Below, piece after piece: positions 1 through 7,127 of a DNA stretch of 64,000 nt (position 1 is the first letter of the stretch; each line of letters opens with the position of its first letter). The DNA lies in assembly GCA_934695325.1 (NCBI GenBank), contig CAKUVD010000002.1:206710-270709 (forward strand). Direction: 5' to 3'. This DNA is from an uncultured Bacteroidales bacterium (GTDB lineage: Bacteria > Bacteroidota > Bacteroidia > Bacteroidales > UBA932). The position numbers were made by a program, and so were the translations under genes. The notes under the pieces are model-generated. The model was not told the DNA's origin. It saw only the letters and a program-made list of their open reading frames with translations, and did not search any database.

Positions 1-722
1 TTCCTGTGGATTCTGAGCACTCCGCCATATTCCAGTGCCTTATGGGCGCCGCCGGGAATCCGTTGAGGCGTATTCATCTGACTGCTTCGGGAGGCCCTTT
101 CCGCACGTGGGACAGGGACCGGATAGCCGCGGCCACAAAGAATGAGGCCTTGCATCACCCTCAATGGACTATGGGCGCGAAGATAACCATCGATTCGGCC
201 ACTATGATGAACAAGGGCTTCGAGATGATCGAGGCGAAATGGCTTTTCGATACGGAACCGGACAAAATCAACATTGTCGTGCATCCTCAGTCCATCATCC
301 ACTCGATGGTGGAGTTCGCTGACGGCGCCGTGATGGCTCAGCTCGGGCATCCGGATATGAGAGAGCCTATACAGTTCGCCCTCGGTTTCCCGGAGCGCCT
401 CAGCCTGGACAGCCAGAGGCTGGACTTCGCCGAACTGGGGACATTGACCTTCGAAAGGCCGGATATGGAACGGTTCCCGTGCCTGGCGTTGGCCTTCGAC
501 GCCATAAGGCGGGGAGGGAACATCCCGTGCGCGATGAATGCCGCCAACGAAGCGGCCGTCGCTGCGTTCCTGAATGATGCCATACGCTTCTATGACATTC
601 CTGATGTGATAGAGTCCTGTATGGCTGGTGCGGATTTTGTTGCTGAACCGTCCGCCGAGGACCTCATCGCTACAAATGATGAGGTCTATGTGCGTGCGGC
701 GGAACTTTGCCGCCTTAAATAA
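1..722 (+). CDS. dxr: 1-deoxy-D-xylulose 5-phosphate reductoisomerase, C-terminal part (5' truncated by window edge)
   Basis: Dxr converts 1-deoxy-D-xylulose 5-phosphate to 2-C-methyl-D-erythritol 4-phosphate with NADPH and a divalent metal, in the cytosolic MEP isoprenoid pathway. The frame is open from base 3 and begins inside the family motif PVDSEHSAIFQC, so the NADPH-binding half lies outside the window. Other family signatures follow: GAKITIDSATMMNKG, VHPQSIIHSMVEF and the C-terminal helical domain with NAANEAAV. The GTG at base 6 is an internal valine, not a start. It is followed 41 bp later by rseP, the common Bacteroidota order. The next MEP enzyme gene in the window, dxs, lies about 61 kb away. 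Confidence 0.96.
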   Translation, partial: PVDSEHSAIFQCLMGAAGNPLRRIHLTASGGPFRTWDRDRIAAATKNEALHHPQWTMGAKITIDSATMMNKGFEMIEAKWLFDTEPDKINIVVHPQSIIHSMVEFADGAVMAQLGHPDMREPIQFALGFPERLSLDSQRLDFAELGTLTFERPDMERFPCLALAFDAIRRGGNIPCAMNAANEAAVAAFLNDAIRFYDIPDVIESCMAGADFVAEPSAEDLIATNDEVYVRAAELCRLK

Positions 723-763
723 TTACTCCGCCCCATATATGCGGGGCCAAATATTACTATCGG

Positions 764-2104
764 ATGACAGCTATATTGATGAAAGTGCTGCAGGTGATAA
801 TAGCCTTGTCGGTGCTGATCGTGATACACGAACTGGGACATTTCACCTTCGCCCGCATGTTCGGGATAAGGGTGGACAAGTTCTTCTTGTTTTTCGACGC
901 CGGCGGTGTCAAACTGTTCAGCACTAAGGAGACGAGGTGGTTCACTAGATTGTTTCCTAAGATGAAAGACGCTGATACTGAATATGGTATCGGATGGCTT
1001 CCTATAGGAGGGTACTGCAAGATAAACGGTATGGTGGACGAGTCTCTGGACACCGGGATGCTTAAGGATGAGCCTAAGGCGTGGGAGTTCCGCTCTCATC
1101 CTGCCTGGCAACGTGCTCTGGTGATGGCCGGCGGCGTGCTTTTCAATTTCCTCTTCGCCATCGTCGTCTATATCGGAATGCTTGCGGCCTACGGCAATGA
1201 TTATCTCGGCAACTGCGGCAACCGGATCTACGTCAATGACCTTGCGTACGAGATGGGCTTCCGGACCGGCGACAGGATACTGAAATATGATGACTATGTG
1301 CCAGAAGACTTCAGTATGCTCCAGGCGGATCTTGCCAGGCGCTCTGTCAGGACGGCCACTGTGCTGCGCGGAGCGGACACTTTGACCATCTACATTGACC
1401 ACAGTATGATAGGAAAGGTGCTGGAGTCTCCAGGAATGTTCGGACTCGCCATCCCGTTCGAGGTGGATTCTCTCGCCGCAGGTTCCGTCAATGCTGGCGC
1501 TGACCTGAGGCACGGCGACAGGCTCATAGGGATAGACACCGTCTCAGTCGAATATGTCCAGGACGCATTCAGGCTTCTGTCCGAGAGGGCAGGGCGCATT
1601 ATGGATGCCGAGGTGGTCCGTGGCGCTGACACACTGACCGTCCCTCTGCAGGTGGATTCATCTGGAAGGATAGGCGTGGTTCTGCAGGTCCCTGGTATGC
1701 AGAGACGTACATACACATTGGCCCAGGCCGTCCCTGCAGGTGTCCGCTATGCCTGGAATATGGTCGCCGGATATGTCAGGGATCTCAAACTGGTGGCTAC
1801 GCCGAGCACGGGAGCGTATAAGTCTGTCGGCAGCTTCATTTCCATCGGCCAGGTCTTCCCTTCGCAGTGGAACTGGATGATATTCATCAATCTGCTGGCA
1901 TTGCTGTCCATTATGCTGGGTGTTATGAATCTGATCCCTATCCCTGGGTTGGACGGCGGGCATCTCCTTTTCATCATCTGCGAGATGGTGACAGGTCGAA
2001 AGCCGAGCGACAGTTTTATGGTCGGAGCGCAGATAGTCGGAATGATTCTGCTGCTTATGCTGATGGTGCTCGCTTTTGGCAATGATATAGCGCGATTGTT
2101 GTGA
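764..2104 (+). CDS. rseP: RIP-type zinc metalloprotease RseP (site-2 protease)
   Basis: This inner-membrane intramembrane protease cleaves transmembrane anchors such as anti-sigma factors. The HExxH zinc site is visible at residues 22-26 (IHELGHF) inside the first membrane helix. The third zinc ligand region (NLIPIPGLDGGH, near residue 390) lies near the C terminus. Between them is a long periplasmic part with two PDZ-like stretches (around residues 130-220 and 225-310). The length of 446 aa is typical for Bacteroidota. ATG 764 is preferred over ATG 779 because the extra residues match the usual N terminus. It may act on FecR-type anti-sigma factors such as the one at 11.4 kb; that link is inference. 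Confidence 0.95.
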   Translation: MTAILMKVLQVIIALSVLIVIHELGHFTFARMFGIRVDKFFLFFDAGGVKLFSTKETRWFTRLFPKMKDADTEYGIGWLPIGGYCKINGMVDESLDTGMLKDEPKAWEFRSHPAWQRALVMAGGVLFNFLFAIVVYIGMLAAYGNDYLGNCGNRIYVNDLAYEMGFRTGDRILKYDDYVPEDFSMLQADLARRSVRTATVLRGADTLTIYIDHSMIGKVLESPGMFGLAIPFEVDSLAAGSVNAGADLRHGDRLIGIDTVSVEYVQDAFRLLSERAGRIMDAEVVRGADTLTVPLQVDSSGRIGVVLQVPGMQRRTYTLAQAVPAGVRYAWNMVAGYVRDLKLVATPSTGAYKSVGSFISIGQVFPSQWNWMIFINLLALLSIMLGVMNLIPIPGLDGGHLLFIICEMVTGRKPSDSFMVGAQIVGMILLLMLMVLAFGNDIARLL

Positions 2105-2123
2105 AACTTAAAAATCTGATTAT

Positions 2124-3122
2124 ATGAAAGCATCTGTCATATTCAAGTGGATACTCGCCGCGGCGGCTGGGATTTTGGCCGTGGTGTCGTGCGGTGACTC
2201 GGGAAAACCGCTCTTGCCGAACATAAGCGGAAAGGCCGGTGAAGTCATCGTCGTTATGGACAAGGACGACTGGGATGGCAATCTCGGAAGCGCCACGAGG
2301 GAGCTTCTCGCTTCGGATTACCCGTTCCTGCCGCAGAGAGAGCCGCTGTTCTCCATCGTTAATGTGGCGCCGTCCGGGTTCGCCGACCTGTTCAGGATAC
2401 ACAGGAATATACTCATATATAACATCTCGCCGGAAGTGAAGAAGAGCGGAGTCATCTACAGAAATGACGAGTGGGCATACCCGCAGTGCGTCATACAGAT
2501 CTCCGCACCATCCGCTGACTCGGCGGCCTCGATTCTGAAAGAGAATGGGGAACGTGTGGTGAATGCCATAGAACAGGCTGAGCGTGACCGCATAATAACA
2601 AACTCCAAGAAATATGAGGCTCCTGGCATCTCCCCTGTAGTCACGGAGATGACCGGTGGGTCGCCTCATTTCCCTATGGGCTACCGTATCAGGAAGAAGA
2701 CGGACGATTTCATCTGGATATCTGACGATAAGCAATATACCATCCAGGGTGTGTTCGTCTATAAGTATCCTGCCGCCGGCAAAGAGAACTTCACGGAACG
2801 CAACATAATAATGCACAGAAATGAGTTCCTGAAGGAGAATGTCCCGGGAATGTTTGACAATACCTATATGGTCACTAATGAGGTGGCTGTCCCGGAAGTG
2901 TCATTCATTCGCTTCCGGGGGAGGCAGTTTGCCGAGACCAGGGGCTTGTGGGAAGTTTTCGGAGACTATATGGGAGGCCCGTTCGTTTCCCACTCATTCT
3001 ATAGCCGCGACGGGAAGAGCATCATAGTCCTGGACGGCTTTGTATATGCCCCTAAATATGACAAGAGGCAGTATCTGAGGCAGGTCGAGGCCATACTCTA
3101 TTCCTTTGAGTGGGCCGAGTAG
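2124..3122 (+). CDS. DUF4837 family lipoprotein
   Basis: Predicted lipoprotein of 332 aa with a signal peptide ending in a lipobox (VVSCGDS, cysteine near residue 23). The start of the mature part, PLLPNISGKAGEVIVVMDK, is the characteristic opening of DUF4837, a Bacteroidota-specific family of unknown function. The body has no enzyme motif that I recognise. It sits 19 bp downstream of rseP and is probably cotranscribed. This dxr-rseP-DUF4837 neighbourhood recurs in Bacteroidales, which suggests an envelope role, but no function is known to me. Confidence 0.85.
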   Translation: MKASVIFKWILAAAAGILAVVSCGDSGKPLLPNISGKAGEVIVVMDKDDWDGNLGSATRELLASDYPFLPQREPLFSIVNVAPSGFADLFRIHRNILIYNISPEVKKSGVIYRNDEWAYPQCVIQISAPSADSAASILKENGERVVNAIEQAERDRIITNSKKYEAPGISPVVTEMTGGSPHFPMGYRIRKKTDDFIWISDDKQYTIQGVFVYKYPAAGKENFTERNIIMHRNEFLKENVPGMFDNTYMVTNEVAVPEVSFIRFRGRQFAETRGLWEVFGDYMGGPFVSHSFYSRDGKSIIVLDGFVYAPKYDKRQYLRQVEAILYSFEWAE

Positions 3123-3162
3123 GCTTCCGGGAAACTTTTTTCGATAAAGTGGAGGAAAATAT

Positions 3163-3193
3163 TTTGAGTTCAAAAAAATAATATATACCTTTG
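3163..3193 (+). promoter_or_regulatory. Bacteroidota-type promoter for tRNA-Glu and rpsT
   Basis: TTTG at 3163-3166 and TACCTTTG at 3186-3193 are separated by 19 bp. This fits the -33 TTTG / -7 TAnnTTTG consensus of the primary Bacteroidota sigma factor exactly. It lies about 43 bp upstream of tRNA-Glu. Confidence 0.8.
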
Positions 3194-3235
3194 CATTCCC
3201 TTAAAATTTCATATCGAGATTGCAGGGGTAAGTCT

Positions 3236-3307
3236 GGTGGGTTCGTATAACGGTTAGTACTCGAGATTTTCATTCTCGCAATAGGAGTTCGATTCTCCTA
3301 CCCACTA
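3236..3307 (+). tRNA. trnE: tRNA-Glu (anticodon UUC)
   Basis: The acceptor stem GGTGGGT pairs with ACCCACT and is followed by discriminator A. The D-arm stem is GTA/TAC. The anticodon stem CGAGA/TCTCG closes the loop TTTTCAT, giving anticodon TTC. The T arm is AGGAG-TTCGATT-CTCCT. CCA is not encoded. Confidence 0.95.
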
Positions 3308-3330
3308 CTAAATATTAAAAAATAAAAACA

Positions 3331-3585
3331 ATGGCAAACAACGCATCTGCAGAAAAGTGCATTCGCCAGAGCGAAAGGCACAGATTGCATAATAAGTATT
3401 ATGCAAAGACAACAAGGAATGCTATCCGTGCGATCAGAAACACTACAGACAAGGCTGCCGCTGAGGCAAATGCACCTAAGGTCTATGCTATGATCGACAA
3501 ACTTGCTAAAGTGGGCATTATCCACAAGAACAAGGCAGCCAATCTCAAGAGCGGTATCGCTGTTTATATAAACAAACTCGCCTAA
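3331..3585 (+). CDS. rpsT: 30S ribosomal protein S20
   Basis: S20 is a primary 16S rRNA-binding protein of the small subunit body. The 84-residue product starts [18 protein letters not shown] and is lysine/arginine-rich and helical throughout, with the family's central region and the C-terminal [12 protein letters not shown]. The length is normal for Bacteroidota. It begins 23 bp after tRNA-Glu and ends 25 bp before tRNA-Pro, so the three probably share a transcript driven by the promoter at 3163. An A-rich leader with no Shine-Dalgarno precedes the ATG, as usual in this phylum. Confidence 0.96.
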   Translation: MANNASAEKCIRQSERHRLHNKYYAKTTRNAIRAIRNTTDKAAAEANAPKVYAMIDKLAKVGIIHKNKAANLKSGIAVYINKLA

Positions 3586-3610
3586 TCGCGGAGTTCTTGG
3601 GTAAATCCAG

Positions 3611-3684
3611 CGGGATGTAGCGCAGTTGGCTAGCGCACTACGTTCGGGACGTAGGGGTCGTGCGTTCGAGTCGCATCATCCCGA
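3611..3684 (+). tRNA. trnP: tRNA-Pro (anticodon CGG)
   Basis: The acceptor CGGGATG pairs with CATCCCG and discriminator A follows. The anticodon stem CTACG/CGTAG encloses the loop TTCGGGA, giving anticodon CGG. The T arm is GTGCG-TTCGAGT-CGCAT. CCA is not encoded. Confidence 0.95.
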
Positions 3685-3694
3685 CTTATAATAG

Positions 3695-3722
3695 AGAAGT
3701 TCAGAAATGAGCTTCTTTTTTT
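3695..3722 (+). terminator. Intrinsic terminator after tRNA-Pro
   Basis: A short stem AGAAG/CTTCT runs directly into a run of seven T at 3716-3722, 10 bp after the tRNA. It probably ends the tRNA-Glu/rpsT/tRNA-Pro transcript. Confidence 0.65.
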
Positions 3723-3726
3723 GTTT

Positions 3727-3852
3727 CCACAGGCTGACGCCTGCGGGGTTTGTCATAATACACCCCTGCGTCCTTGCGTCTGCGCCCCCATCTAGGGGGC
3801 TATTCTCCCACAGGCTTGCGCCTGCGGGACCCGAATGTCACATAAGTGACAT
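3727..3852. repeat. Hairpin cluster with two copies of a REP-like palindromic unit
   Basis: Two near-identical units, each with a CAGGC...GCCTG hairpin followed by CGGG, lie at 3727-3748 and 3808-3828. They differ mainly in the loop (TGAC versus TTGC). Between them is GCCCCC-ATCTA-GGGGGC (3784-3800), and after them ATGTCAC-ATAA-GTGACAT (3835-3852). A third, partial inverted copy of the unit lies at 59047-59062. The 292 bp from tRNA-Pro to the next gene hold only the terminator, this cluster and a promoter; the open frame at 3707-3964 reads through the hairpins and looks non-coding. Confidence 0.6.
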
Positions 3853-3903
3853 CTGGTTTTCGTTTAGTCGCTTTTTAGTGTCTTGCAGTAGCAAAAAACG
3901 ACC

Positions 3904-3930
3904 TTTGTTCATTTTTGCTGCCTATATTTG
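3904..3930 (+). promoter_or_regulatory. Probable promoter of the acyl-CoA ligase gene
   Basis: A perfect TAnnTTTG -7 box (TATATTTG) lies at 3923-3930, 46 bp upstream of the ATG at 3977. The nearest TTTG (3904-3907) is only 15 bp upstream, so the -33 element is weak or absent. Confidence 0.5.
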
Positions 3931-3976
3931 CAATGGAGATGGCGGAATGATTCTGCCGGAATGAAGACAAATAGAT

Positions 3977-5623
3977 ATGGAATACTTTATCAAGACTTTC
4001 AGCGACACGGTGCGCAGATGCTGGGACAAGCCGGCATTGACAGAATATAGAGCTTCGGACGAGACTTATGGCCAGCTGGCCGCTGACATCGAGACTGTTC
4101 ACCTTTATTTCAAGGCTGCAGGACTCCGTTATGGAGACAAGGTCGCCATCAACGCCAGGAGCAGCGCTAATTGGATAAAGACGTTTATGGAAGCTGTATC
4201 TGGAGGATACGTGGCCGTGGAACTCTTCAACGGATATACGTCCAAGGATGCGCAGGCGCTTGTGGACCATTCGGACAGTCGTCTCCTTTTCACGGAAAAA
4301 TCCATATACAAGGATATGGACTTCGAGGCGATGCCGCAGTTGCTTGGAGTCATTGACCTCAAGAGCGGCGAACTCCTGGACTCCAGAGGTGATTTCGCGA
4401 AAACTTATGCGCAGCGTGACCAGCTGTTCGTGCAGGCTCACCCGAAAGGGATGGCCCCTGAGGATGTGCATTATTGTGACCGCCCTATGGACGAGCTGTG
4501 CGCAATAATGTATACGTCCGGCTCCACAGGCTTCCCTAAAGGCGTGATGCTGACGGTGTGCAACTTCAGCGCGAACATTGATATGATACCTTCGCATTGT
4601 CCTTACAGGGAGGGCGACAATTATGTCAGCGTGCTTCCTTATGCACACATCTTCGGATTGACTTTCGATGCGATAGCGCCGCTGTGTTTCGGGATGCACT
4701 TGGTCGTGCTTTTCATCCCTCCTGTGCCGTCGAACCTGAAACCTGCGCTCAGGCAGTACAGGCCGCGAGTCTTCTTTGCCGTGCCGCTGATTCTTAGGAA
4801 GATGATAGATGACACGATAGGGGAGTTCATAAACAGCAAGTCGGGCAAGGCCAGGCTTGAGAACTGGCAGGACAATCCTGATTTCTGCTCGGCCCTCAGG
4901 ACCATATTTATGGAAGGGATGGGCGGTGCCATCGAAGAGTTCGTGACAGGCGGTGCGGCCATTCCTGACAGGATAGAGCAGCTGCTGGCCGTGAAGCTGA
5001 AGACGCCATTCGTCACAGGATACGGAATGACGGAATGCGCCCCGCTCATCAGCGTAGGACATCTCGGCAACTACAAGCTGAAGTCTGTCGGCGAATATGT
5101 CAGCGAGCACGTCGAGACCAGGATAGATTCGCCTGATCCTCACAATATCGCCGGCGAACTTCTTGTGAAGGGCGATGTCGTGTTCAAGGGATATTATAAG
5201 AACGCGGAGGCCACCGAGGCCGCCTTTACGCCTGACGGCTGGTTCCATACGGGAGACCTCGGCACCATTGACAAGGACGGAACACTGTTTCTTGTAGGAA
5301 GATGCAAGAGTATGCTTCTGTCGTCGAACGGGCAGAACATCTACCCGGAGGAGATAGAGGTCGTGTTGAACAATCTTCCTTTCGTCGCTGAATCATTAGT
5401 GGTCAGCCGCAATGAAAGACTTGTGGCTTTGGTGGTCCCGGATCAGAATGCTCTCGCAGATGCAGGAACGGATGCGGAAAGCCTTGCCAGTGTAATGGAT
5501 GCCAATCTCTTGGCACTAAACAAGATCGTCCCGGCATATTCGGCCGTGTCGTCTTATGAAATCCATTATGAGCCGTTCGCCAAGACCCCTAAGGGAAGCA
5601 TAAAGCGCTTCCTGTATGTATAG
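3977..5623 (+). CDS. AMP-binding acyl-CoA ligase (long-chain fatty acid type)
   Basis: Adenylate-forming enzyme of 548 aa, expected to activate a fatty acid with ATP and transfer it to CoA. The phosphate-binding loop MYTSGSTGFPKG is near residue 178. The A5 motif GYGMTECAP, the A7-like GDLGTIDKDGTLFLVGR and the final catalytic lysine region (TPKGSIKR) follow in normal order. No signal peptide is present. The overall pattern resembles FadD-type ligases of Bacteroidota, but the chain-length preference cannot be read from the sequence. It stands alone between a hairpin-rich spacer and a terminator. Confidence 0.85.
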   Translation: MEYFIKTFSDTVRRCWDKPALTEYRASDETYGQLAADIETVHLYFKAAGLRYGDKVAINARSSANWIKTFMEAVSGGYVAVELFNGYTSKDAQALVDHSDSRLLFTEKSIYKDMDFEAMPQLLGVIDLKSGELLDSRGDFAKTYAQRDQLFVQAHPKGMAPEDVHYCDRPMDELCAIMYTSGSTGFPKGVMLTVCNFSANIDMIPSHCPYREGDNYVSVLPYAHIFGLTFDAIAPLCFGMHLVVLFIPPVPSNLKPALRQYRPRVFFAVPLILRKMIDDTIGEFINSKSGKARLENWQDNPDFCSALRTIFMEGMGGAIEEFVTGGAAIPDRIEQLLAVKLKTPFVTGYGMTECAPLISVGHLGNYKLKSVGEYVSEHVETRIDSPDPHNIAGELLVKGDVVFKGYYKNAEATEAAFTPDGWFHTGDLGTIDKDGTLFLVGRCKSMLLSSNGQNIYPEEIEVVLNNLPFVAESLVVSRNERLVALVVPDQNALADAGTDAESLASVMDANLLALNKIVPAYSAVSSYEIHYEPFAKTPKGSIKRFLYV

Positions 5624-5657
5624 GAGACAAATCTCAAAATAATACACTGCTTCATTC

Positions 5658-5687
5658 GGCCCGGTCAGGAATTTTTCTGTCCGGGCC
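5658..5687 (+). terminator. Terminator-like hairpin after the acyl-CoA ligase
   Basis: GGCCCGG-T-CAG pairs with CTG-T-CCGGGCC around an 8-nt loop, with one mismatch. It begins 35 bp after the stop codon and is not followed by a strong T run. Confidence 0.55.
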
Positions 5688-5708
5688 TAAAAATATCTTC
5701 GGGAATGA

Positions 5709-5738
5709 TTGTGAAAGTCATTATATAGGCTATATTTG
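5709..5738 (+). promoter_or_regulatory. Promoter of the DUF3575 outer-membrane operon
   Basis: TTG at 5709-5711 and TATATTTG at 5731-5738 are 19 bp apart, which fits the Bacteroidota promoter consensus. The first ATG of the operon is 51 bp downstream at 5789. Confidence 0.7.
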
Positions 5739-5788
5739 CAATTTCCGGTAAGATGAACCATTGTGACCGGAGACGAAAACGAACAGAA

Positions 5789-6535
5789 ATGAACAAGATA
5801 TTGTCAATCTTGGCGATGGCTATCGGGATGACGGCCTCCGTCGATGTCGGGGCGCAGGAAAGGGCTCTGCAGGACGACACATATTCATATTCCGCAAGGA
5901 CATCGACGAAGGAACGATGCCGGTTCATTGACCTATGGTCATTGAGGGTCAATGCCGTGGACTTCCTCGCCACTGTGCCTAATGTCGGACTGGAAACTGA
6001 TCTCTCACGCTCTCCGTACAATCGTCTTTCTCTCGGAGCGGATGTCAGGTATCGTTGGAATTACAGGTCAAGACCCACGAACTACCTTATGAACGTCGTA
6101 GATGTCAAGCCGGAACTGAAGTTCTGGTGGCGCGGTTCATCTGTGTCCAGAATCGCTTGGTACGCAGGAGTCTATGGACACTATGGCAAATTCGACTATA
6201 AGTTCGGGAAGTCACGTGACGGCAGGGACGGCAGGATGTATGGAGCCGGGGCCCTGGCCGGATTCTCCAGGCCTCTGTATCAGTACAGGCATTGCGCCCT
6301 GGATCTCGAAGTCGGGCTTTCGGCAGGCTTCCTGTCCACAGAATATGATAGATATACATACACTGACAACGGATATTCCGTCACAGGCTCGGAAGACTGG
6401 CACATCCTTCCTTACCCGGTTGTCCCGCAGCTGAGGGTCGCGTTCACGCTGAGGTCAATGTCCGTGAACGACAAATATCGCAAAGTCAGGGAACAGAAGA
6501 TCATACGCCGTCAGGAAAGGCGGATGAAAGATTAA
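5789..6535 (+). CDS. DUF3575 domain-containing outer-membrane protein (first of operon)
   Basis: The ATG at 5789 is chosen because it gives a clean signal peptide (MNKILSILAMAIGMTASVDVGAQ); an upstream ATG at 5753 would add a charged, non-signal extension. The mature part (about 225 aa) carries the DUF3575 hallmark, a strand containing LRVNAVDFLATVPNVGLETDL, followed by alternating beta-strands such as VKPELKFWWRG and an aromatic-rich barrel. DUF3575 proteins of Bacteroidota are probably small beta-barrels and often sit beside DUF3868/OmpA-like genes. It is followed 22 bp later by a second DUF3575 gene. The function is unknown. Confidence 0.8.
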   Translation: MNKILSILAMAIGMTASVDVGAQERALQDDTYSYSARTSTKERCRFIDLWSLRVNAVDFLATVPNVGLETDLSRSPYNRLSLGADVRYRWNYRSRPTNYLMNVVDVKPELKFWWRGSSVSRIAWYAGVYGHYGKFDYKFGKSRDGRDGRMYGAGALAGFSRPLYQYRHCALDLEVGLSAGFLSTEYDRYTYTDNGYSVTGSEDWHILPYPVVPQLRVAFTLRSMSVNDKYRKVREQKIIRRQERRMKD

Positions 6536-6557
6536 GAATCCATAAACAGATTTCAAT

Positions 6558-7127
6558 ATGAAACGAAAGAATTGCAGGATCCTTTTATTGTCGGCATTCA
6601 TAGCCGTGTCTGCTCTGTTGAGGACGGAGACTGCTTCCGCCCAGCTGATAGCAGTCAAGGCCAATGCCGCTATGTATGCGGCTATGACGCCGAACCTGTC
6701 GTTTGAGATTGTCACGGGCGAGCGCACGAGTGCCGACTTCACTGTTTTCGGTCATTACAATCCGTACGGATATGACTCCAGGATCATCGGGCTTCAGCCT
6801 CAGTTCAAATACTGGTTCGCCGGGAGGCCTCTCGTCAGGGAATATATAGGAGTTCTTGGACTTGCTACTGCGTATGACACCACCTGGAAAGATGTCACCT
6901 ATGAGGGCAATGCCGTAGCCCTGGGCGTCACCGCCGGCTATGTGCTCCCTCTCGGAAGACGCTGGGACCTGGAGTTCTCCGGAGGCCTCGGGGTTATGGC
7001 ACATCATCATAGGTCGTATGACAAGAACATTGACCCTCAGCGTCTTGAAAGCCTTGGCTCAAACGGCATCGGCTGGCGTCTGATACCCGTGAATCTCGGT
7101 GTGACCTTCATTTATATTATAAGATAA
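6558..7127 (+). CDS. DUF3575 domain-containing outer-membrane protein (second of operon)
   Basis: This 189-aa product has a signal peptide ending near AETASAQ/ASAQL. The DUF3575 core is clearer here than in the upstream paralogue: VKANAAMYAAMTPNLSFEI, then IGLQPQFKYWFAGRP, YIGVLGLATAYD and a C-terminal strand ending in aromatic and hydrophobic residues (VTFIYIIR). It was probably produced by duplication with the gene at 5789. The stop codon overlaps the next start by one base (TAATG), which indicates translational coupling to the OmpA-like protein. The role is unknown; a small barrel or cell-surface anchor is plausible. Confidence 0.8.
   Translation: MKRKNCRILLLSAFIAVSALLRTETASAQLIAVKANAAMYAAMTPNLSFEIVTGERTSADFTVFGHYNPYGYDSRIIGLQPQFKYWFAGRPLVREYIGVLGLATAYDTTWKDVTYEGNAVALGVTAGYVLPLGRRWDLEFSGGLGVMAHHHRSYDKNIDPQRLESLGSNGIGWRLIPVNLGVTFIYIIR

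Noticed and set aside
686..1513. Long antisense open frame over rseP, and similar long antisense frames at 3875-5248, 7169-8524 and 25991-26944
   Set aside because: They are shadows of clearly conserved genes on the other strand, with histidine/arginine-rich, domain-free products.
3707..3964. 85-codon open frame behind tRNA-Pro
   Set aside because: It starts in the terminator T-run, is made of hairpin repeats and overlaps a promoter; composition is not protein-like.
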